From Sceloporus undulatus (Eukaryota; Chordata; Lepidosauria; Squamata; Phrynosomatidae), in NCBI RefSeq assembly GCF_019175285.1, contig NC_056524.1, positions 102,315,351 through 102,379,350 on the forward strand: a stretch of 64,000 nucleotides of DNA. The letters run 5' to 3'. Below the pieces are notes generated by a model. The model was not told where the DNA came from and ran no database searches. It worked only from the letters and a program-made list of their open reading frames with translations. The position numbers and the translations under genes are program-made. Of the stretch, positions 43,501 through 52,500 are shown piece by piece (position 1 is the first letter of the stretch; every line of letters begins with the position of its first letter).

Positions 43501-46500
43501 GAAGTTAACTTTTCTAAGCCCTGAAGTCATTTCAGGTTTTGATCTCTTGATATCACCAATTGTATCAGTAGGAAAGAACACACCTGCTATTTTTGTGTTA
43601 TGCAGGGAAAAAAACAAACAATGTTCTTATACTCTTTGTTTACTTTTTGAAGCAATTAAATGAAATAAGTCTGATTTCCCCATTTTATTAGAGCAGTTCT
43701 GCTTCTTGCAGCATTTGAGGTGATCTAAATTACAAGATGATCAGAAGTCAGAGAAGTAACTTTTTTGGACTATACTTCCCTCAATCCTCCAGCTAAAAAA
43801 AGCCACTGCCAATGCTCCTTAGGGGATTTTCGGAGTTTTAGATTAAAAAGTGAAATTTTGGAGCTCTGGCTATATATGGATGAAAACAGACTTACCCAGA
43901 TTGGTTCACACATATATTCTCTACACAAGAAATGCCTCATGACTTGGCCCTGTATGTGTTCAAATTCAGACATTCTATATTGCTCTTTAAAACATCCATT
44001 TGTCTTTTCAGCCTCTGTGTCCACATCACCAGTGATCAAAACACTGCCCAAATATTTTAAGAGCAGTTTAATTCTATCTTTTAGCTTGTCATCAGTGTTA
44101 CATTTAGCTCAATAGCTGTACCTTTCCTCCCCTTTGGTCTTTTTAGGTATCTATTTCCTACTTATTTTGTGCTGTACAATCACAACACTGCTTGGGATCA
44201 TTTTGGGAAGTACACTGGTTTATTGGCGCTGGATCGATCTAGTGCTTTTTTATCGGTATTACCTGGCTAAAGATGAAACTGTGGGAGGTGAGAGCTTTTC
44301 AGTTGTAACTGTTACATTGTGCAGTCTCTTCCCATGCTACCATTTTGGTTGAGGATTTTTTATTATTTATTTTATTATTTATTATTTAAGGGAGGGAGGG
44401 ACAAATGGACACATAGACACATACACTTACATCCTACTCTTCCCCCAAGGAGATCAATGCTGTCCTGCATTTTATCCTTTCAACAACCCTGTGAGGTGGA
44501 TGAGATCACGTAGCTTCTTGAAGATTTATGGCCAGGGCCACAGTTTGTATTATTCTTTACTCAGAGGAGTTTATCAGACAAGGGAAATTGGAAGGCTAAT
44601 CCCAATGCCAATCTGAACGCAATCATGGAGTTTAACCTTATTGCGTGATAGACCGCCACACACAAATTCGGGCAATGGGAAGTCAGTCTGCATGCAATCA
44701 TGGGGTTTCACGTTATTGCGTGATAGATTGCCACAAGCAAATTCGGGCAATGACATACTATTTTTGGGAAATGGGGAACCAGTTTGAATCCAATGAGCAT
44801 TCATGTAATTTCGCTAAACTAGGGACTTTATGTGAATGCGTTCTGGCCCCACTTTCTTTTCATTCGAAATTAAGAGAAATTGCTCATGTGTGATAAACTC
44901 CTATGTCTTCTTCCCATTACTATATAACTATGTTTAAAACCTGTGGTTTTGATGTTTATCAAGGTATATGAAGAAGTGGATCAGTATCCACAAACCCTTA
45001 TGCTAAAATTGATCAGTTAGTTTTAAAGGTGCTGCTAGGATTTCCTCTCCCCTTTTTCTGTTGAATGACCAAGATCACCCAATAATAATAATCATGAAAT
45101 AGGTATTTGAACCTGGGTCCTCTGGGGCCTATTAGTGTATTCTAGTCACTACATCACACTGACTAATCCATTACAACAGGTGTAGGAATCATGCAGCTCC
45201 CCCAGTGTTGGATTGTAACTTTTCTTGCAATGGAGAACAAATTGCTAAGACTGCTCTTTCTTTCCTTTGATAACCAAATGAGCAAAGAATGACATCTCTG
45301 CCCAGCCACTACAAACTCACTATTCAGTGTTAATATAAAACAGTTCTAACAAAGAATGCAGATTTCCCATAGTCACTAATGCAATGTATATAATGTTAGA
45401 GAGCCAGCATGATGTAGTGGTTTGAGCATTGGACTATGGTTCTGGAGACCAGGGTTCAAATACTGGCTTGGCCATAAAAACCCACTGGGTGACCTTGGGC
45501 AAGTCACACATTCTCAGCCTCAAAGGATGGCAATGGCAACCCCTTTCTTAAAAAAAACCTGCCAAGAAAACCCCGTGATAGGTATATCTTAGGGTGCCAT
45601 AAATTGGAATTGACTTGAAGGCACACAACAACAACAGTGTAAGGGATTATATTCAAATTTGTGGTTAAAGCAACTGCCTTTAATTTATTTATACAGTGGC
45701 CCATCTGTACAATACCAGAAAGTTTAGTTTTATACTAAAATATACATATGAAAACCAATGGGATCAACTAAATTCGTTGTTTGTTGTTCTGTGCTGTCAG
45801 GTCGTTTCTGAATTACGGTGACCCAAGGACTGACTAGAACAGACAATAATGCTAATAAAGGTGGAGGGTAGTAGACAGAGAAGAAGATTGCACACTAGAT
45901 GGATAGACTCAATCAAGGTGATCACAGCCCTGAGCCTGCAGGACCTGAGCAGGACAGCTGAGGACAGAGGATCTTGGAGGTTCTCGCTCATAAAGTCATC
46001 ATGAATTGAAGTCAGCTTTAAGGCAGTCAACAACATCAATAAATGAGAACTTATCATGGGGTTTTCTTGGAAAGAGTTGTTCCGAGGGGTTTGCCTTTGC
46101 CTTTCTTTGAGGCTGAGAGGGTATAACTTGGCCAAGTTTACTCTGTAGGTTTTCATGGCTGAGTGGCGATTTGAACCCTGGTCTCTAGAGTCACTGTCCA
46201 ACACTCAAACCACTACACCATACTGGCTCTAGCAACCAGTTAATCATTCCAGTTATAATGCCAACAATATAACTGCAATGTACATTTGATATTCCAATAT
46301 AATTGCTACACTGCCCACAGACAGAATCAACTCTGATGATAACTAAAGTATGCCAACAAAACAGTGGCCAACAGATTGGAAACAATCAATATACACCCCT
46401 ATTCACAAAAAAGGAGACACAGAAGTCTGCAGCAACTATAGGACCATAGTATTAATTTCCCATGCAAGCAAAACATATTATCGAGAAATAGAATGATTTC

Positions 46501-49500
46501 CAATTGGCAGGGGGACAGGCAAGGTGGCATTCAACCAACCTATGTATGCAGAAAATATCATATGAAGAGCAGGTTTAGACTCAAAAGAAGGAAGAGCAAA
46601 GATAGGAGGAAGGAACACCAACAATCTAAGATATGTGGACAATGACACAGTACTAGTGGAAAACATCACAGACTTGCAACTATTACTAGGGAATATAAAA
46701 GAAGAAAGCGTAAAGGCAGGATTACTGCTGAACATAAAGAAAACAAAAATAATGACCACTGAGTATCTACATAAATTCAACCTAGATAATGAGGAAATTG
46801 AACTTGTTAAAGAGTTCTCATACCTTAGATCAAACACTGATCAGAACGGAGAGAGAACTGAGCCAGGAATGGGAACAGCAGCCATGAAGGAACTAGACAA
46901 GATCCTAAAATGTAAACATATGCATCTGAGCACTAAAGTTAGAATTGTCCTAGCCATTATATTCCCCATGGGAGACAGTGAAGAAAGCTAAAAGAAAGAA
47001 AATCAACTCATTTGAGATGTGGTACTGGAGAAGAGTGCTGACTATATTGTAGGCAGCCAAAAAGACAAACAAAGGGGTATGTGAACAGATTAAGCCTGAA
47101 CATTTCCCTGGAAGCCAAGATGATAAAACTGAGGCTGTCATACTAGATGGACATTCTCAATCAGAGACATCATGGGCCTGAATTTACTGAACCTAAGCAG
47201 AGAAGTAGAGGATGGGAGGCCTGGAGACGTCCCATCCACAAGGTTGTCATGCCTTGGGGCCTACTCCAGAGTATTAACAACAAACATATTTAGCCATATA
47301 TTTGTGTTCCCATATATTATTTTAGTTAAGAGACTAAAAATCTTTGGTCTTCCAGATTTATGAATTTCATAGGGTTTCCTTAGACAAGGAATACTCAGAG
47401 GTGGGTTTGCCATTTCCCCTGAAATAGAGCCTATAGCACCTGGTATTCATTGGCTGTCTCCTATCCAAGTACTAATTGGGGCTGAATCTACTTAGCTTCT
47501 CAAGATCAGACAGAATCTGATGCCTTTAGGGTATTTTGGCCCTTTGAAAACAAATTCTTGGGCTACTGAACATATTCTTCAGTGCTATATTTTGCACATA
47601 GTAAGGGCTGTTTAGCAAGATCAACATAGCCCTGAATAGTAAAAGCTCAAAGAAGAGATAGCAAATCTCAAGGAGAAGGCAGAGGAAGAAAAATAAACCC
47701 AGGAAATGAAATTAGGTCAGAAGCAACTGAAGAAACCTGACACTGAAGAACATATTTTAAATATGTTTATTCTACTTTTCTGCCTAAAGCATGAATGCTA
47801 GACTGAGAAAATTCCACCCAAAGCAGGAATTTGAAGCCATGTCAAGACTGCAAATATTTTTGAGCTTTTATGTGCATTGCAATTGCTGTTTAAATGCTCT
47901 CTAAAATGGTAGAAAGCTAATTTGTTCATATATATGTGTGTAAATGGAATGATGTCAAAAAGGATTTGAAACCCTTAATCCTGCAATCCTATTGCCCACT
48001 GAGGAGTAGGTGCCACTGAACATTCTTCAGAGTAACACGTGCATAGGACTGCACTTCTATCATGCTGGTTAAGTTTGGAACATACATTATTAATACCTTC
48101 AATCAAAGGTGAGAAGCATCAGGCCTTGGGCCAAATCCAGCCCTCCTCAAATCACAATGTGGCACTCTGGGTTTCCTCACATGACCACAGCTCCTTCCTC
48201 ATGAGAACATCATTTGGTGCTTTCCCAGCTTTTAGTCATTCTGAAAGGCTGAGATGTCCCTGAAATGCGAGGCTTAGTTACTGGCAGTAAGAGCTTTGCG
48301 TCCTCCAATGCTGATAAATTTGGTTTGGGGATCTGCCCAGCTCTGGATCGCACCCCCTAGTAAGGGTGTAGCTACATGCGGGCCAAAATGAGGGCATTCT
48401 CCCCTAACAAAATGGAGGGATGACATTTCCCTTCAGTTCTTAAATATTACAGAGACTGAGACAGTGTAAAATGTTCACAGCTAGAGCTCTTATATTTGCT
48501 GTGTTCGCATTCCTTTGGTAACTGCCACTTTTCTTTGGGTGCCTATACTCTATTTGTAAATATTCAACTGGAGTTTTACATTACTGCAAGGCTAGAAATT
48601 TGGTGACATAAGGAACAGTTCATTTGAGCGAGCAGAATTTGGGATATTGCCCTTATTCTGCCTCTAGCTCTGTAGTTACATCCCTGTGCCTTGCCCAAAA
48701 ACCTCTTTGAATTTGAACTGGACCATCAAGCTGAGAGACTTGTCACATCCTTACCTCAGATAGTACACACTTCTACATTTAAAATGGCATGGTTTCTCAT
48801 CATAGGTCTTACAACTTATGATGATATTACATATCTGCAAATTATTCTGTGCACACATGCTGGGACTCCTGGCTGACTGCTGTTTCACAACATTGGTAGA
48901 CAGTGCACACAAAAATATGTACATGTCTATCATAATAATCATCTACTTCAGGAAATGATTTATGTGGGTGTGAAAATGGTCCTTAAAATAAGAAAGATGT
49001 AATAAAGCAGCAATTTACCTTCTGCTGACTTGGGTTACATCTCTTGTCTTGTAGCAGCCTCTGCTGTTAAAATAAAGAATAATTAATTTTGGAGAACATT
49101 TTAGAAACCAATAAAATTTCTGAAAAATGGTGATAACCATGTGTCTCCTTGGTGGCAAGGAGTGATGCAGACATCTGCCTTTTGGGTGTTGTGTGGTTTT
49201 AGTAGATAGAGTGCTGGATTTGGGTCTAGGAGACTGAAGCTATATCCACAGTGCAGAATTAAAACAGTTTGACACCACTTTAACTACCATAACTCTATCC
49301 TACAGAATTTCTACCCTACAGTTAAAGTGGTGACTGATTTATTTCTGCAGTGTGGATACATCCCTAGATTCAAGTCTGCATTAATTGCTTAAGCTCATTG
49401 GGTTACATTGACAAACCTCAGAAGTACAGTGGTACCCCGGGTTACGAATTTAATTCGTTCCGCGGCGCCGTTCGTAACCCGAAAGATTTCGCAACCCGAA

Positions 49501-52500
49501 AAAAGGCTTTCCGCTAGCGCTGGAAAGCCGCGGCTTTTAAATTTCGTGCCAAAAAGCGCCGAAACACACCGAAAAAAAATTCGTAACCCGAAAAAACCTT
49601 CGTATCCCGGAACAGGTTTTTCCAATGGAACTTTTTCGTATCCCGGAAATTTCGTAACGCGATCAATTCGTATCCCGGGGTACCACTGTAGTTAGTTTTG
49701 TTCTATTTTACAACATTTCATAGAATGACAGAGTTGGAAGAGACCTCAAGGCCCATCCAGTCCAACGCCCTGGCATGTAGGAATACCAAAGCACTTCCAA
49801 CAGATGACCATCCAGCTTCTGTTTAAAAACCTCCCAAAAAGGAGACCCCACTACCTTCTGAGGGAGCATCTTCCACTGTCGAAGCAGTTTTAGTAGTAAC
49901 CCCTTGCAGTTGCTCATTGTGCCAGTAAAAATGAGTAACTTATATATTTGTTGCACTGCTCAGTATTAATTTTCTTGAGGGGGTAAAAACCCCTCAAACT
50001 AATAAGATATTTTCATTTAGATTGAAAAATATATATCCTGTCAACGTGATTCATTACACCATAGTTACAGATAATTGCATTACTTGTAATTCATTACTTC
50101 CATGCACTGCACTATGTATCAGTTGCAATTCTTCAACTTAGAACTTTATTGCACCATGGGCTCCAGGCAGGGATGAGAATGGAACGGAAGGGGCCAGGAA
50201 TGAGTGTGGAATGAGTCACGGACACATTTTACTGCACACAAAGTCCATCACGCGTTCTGTTCCGTTCCTCATCCATTCTCTATCTGTTCCAGAGGGGGCA
50301 ATTTTTTTAAAATTTTAAATTGATTTTATTGATTTAAAAAAACAAACATATAACAAATAAACATAAAAAAACACATAGTATACAGATCAAGTATACAGAT
50401 TAAGAAATACAACCGTATCTGAAAGCAAGCCTACTCTCTTGTATCTTAAAACCTCAGAGGGATATTTCCCCCTCCTATTACCCTATTTCACAGCTTTCAC
50501 CTTCCACTTTAGATCCTTTGTACAGAGGGGGCGATTTTTGAGAACTGTTCAAAACAGTTCTCAAAAATCTCCTCTGGGGACGGATTGGGAACGGAATGAG
50601 TGAGGGACTTCCTTGTGTGCAGTAAAATGCGTTCCCCACTCGTTCCATTCCCTTCCAGACTCCTTTTGTCCTGTTCTCGTCCCTGTCTGGAGCGCTGTGC
50701 GATAAAGTTCTAAGGCCTGTTACAGACTGCCAAAATAAAGCTGCTTCGGGTCTCTTTGGAAGTATGCTATTTAAATGATGTATGGGTCCTAAGAATCCGG
50801 AGGTTGTGCCAAAGCCACACTCCATTCCTAAGCGCTGGAGTGCAGCTTTGGTGCAGCTTCCGGATTCTTAGGGTGCATGCATCATTTAAACAGCATACCT
50901 CCAAAGAGACCCGAAGTAGCTTTATTTTGGCAGTCTGTAACAGGCCTAAGTTTCTTTTGGGATTTTTTTTCACTGGGCCCTCTGGGAGTATAATTGGAAA
51001 TACACTCCAACTTTTGCACCTTGTGGCTGGGGCAGTAAAAATCAAAGGATATCCTTACAGGGAAAAAAGATTTCACCTAAACATTAGGAAGAACTTCCTA
51101 ATGATAAGAGCTGTTCAACAGCTGAACACACTCTCTCAGAGAGAGGTGGGGTCTCCTTCTCTGGAGGTTTAAAAACAGAGGCTGGATGGCCATCTGTTAG
51201 GGGTGCTTTGATTGTGAGTTCCTGCATGGCAGAATGGGGTTGGACTGGATATCCCTTGTAGTCTCTTCCAATTCTATGATTCTTTCACCCAACACTAATT
51301 CCATCTGAATCTTGTAGGCAATGGAGACATTACATTAGGAAATACATTTACAATACGTAAGATGCAAACTCTAGCATAAATTACAAAGCTTCAAGTTAAG
51401 TCTTTTATATTAAATATATCTGTTTAATTCTGTTTCTGCACATTAATTCTGTTTTTGTGCATTAGCACTCCAGACCTATACATATTTATTCAAAAATGAA
51501 TAAACAGTGAGTAAGCATGTTTGAACTACAGCTTTGATTAAAACTATAACCTAATCTTCTATTTATTTTTTGACTTAGTCATAGCTGCTAAAGATGGAAG
51601 TCTGTTTTACTAAGAGAACAATGCTAGGAAACTTTCTTTGCCTGTCTTCCCCAAGTGAAAAGGGTTGCCCGCCAGAAATTCAAAAGCAGCTTTTCACAGT
51701 AGGGAGCTAGTCTGATAGAAAGTTTTAATTGTTGAATTACTACCTGATAAAGCTGCAAAGGTAGAAGAGCCTTGGCAGTTAGAGATACCAATTTATGTTA
51801 CAGGTGCCTTAAGACATACCTCTCTCTTCCTCCCCTCTTTTGGTTCCTTTTTATTTAAAGAATGTTTGCTTCTCCATTGTACTGCTTATAAGAAAATTTC
51901 CTCCCCTTTTAGATTGCAAGGAATATGATGCCTTTGTGTCCTATGCAAAACCAGATCCTTCTGGGATAGATAAAGCTCCGTGTAATGAGGAAGAATTTGC
52001 CTTGGAGTTTCTTCCTCAGGTTTTAGAAAATGGATATGGCTATAAACTGTGTCTCAAGGAACGGAACATCCTTCCAGGAGGAGGTAATATCTTAGATTAT
52101 TGCATAATAATATTTCTTGTAAAAAAAATGACAATAGCAAATCTATATGGCAAAAATTCAGTCCAGTAGTGGGATCAAATAAACAGCCAGTAGAATATCC
52201 ACCGGAAATTATTAAAAATGACAGTGTGTGTAAATAAAGGAAATCACATTTTGTCTGAGACCTTCCCTATTTATGTAAAACAAAACAGTCAGATATAAAG
52301 TCATTACAGGCTAACATGGACTACAATGTAAACACTATGAAGATGTATACAGATGGTATATGGCGTCTAATTGACTCCAAAGATTTTAAGACAAGCAAAC
52401 ATACTGTATTGCCATGAAGATACATAAAAATAATTAAAACAGATGCACAAGTATATCAATTCTGTCTTTTAATGAATTGTAAATGTTTTTAATTCTATAG

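Larger units (their letters stand above)
44288..51912 (+). other. IL18RAP: IL18RAP intron before TIR
   Basis: 7.6 kb intron with Sauria SINEs, two Bov-B/RTE pieces, a 5S-derived SINE, family A and T MITEs, two CR1 tails and a long palindrome. Its open frames (for example 46635-46991) belong to the LINE. No IL18RAP exon is missing, as flanking exons join in phase. Confidence 0.7.

Noticed and set aside
46635-46991. 118-codon frame resembling a gene
   Set aside because: It is the reverse transcriptase region of a Bov-B/RTE LINE with breaks on either side.
47427-47545. 5S rRNA gene
   Set aside because: Too many changes from 5S rRNA, and it is joined to a SINE tail in the expected order.
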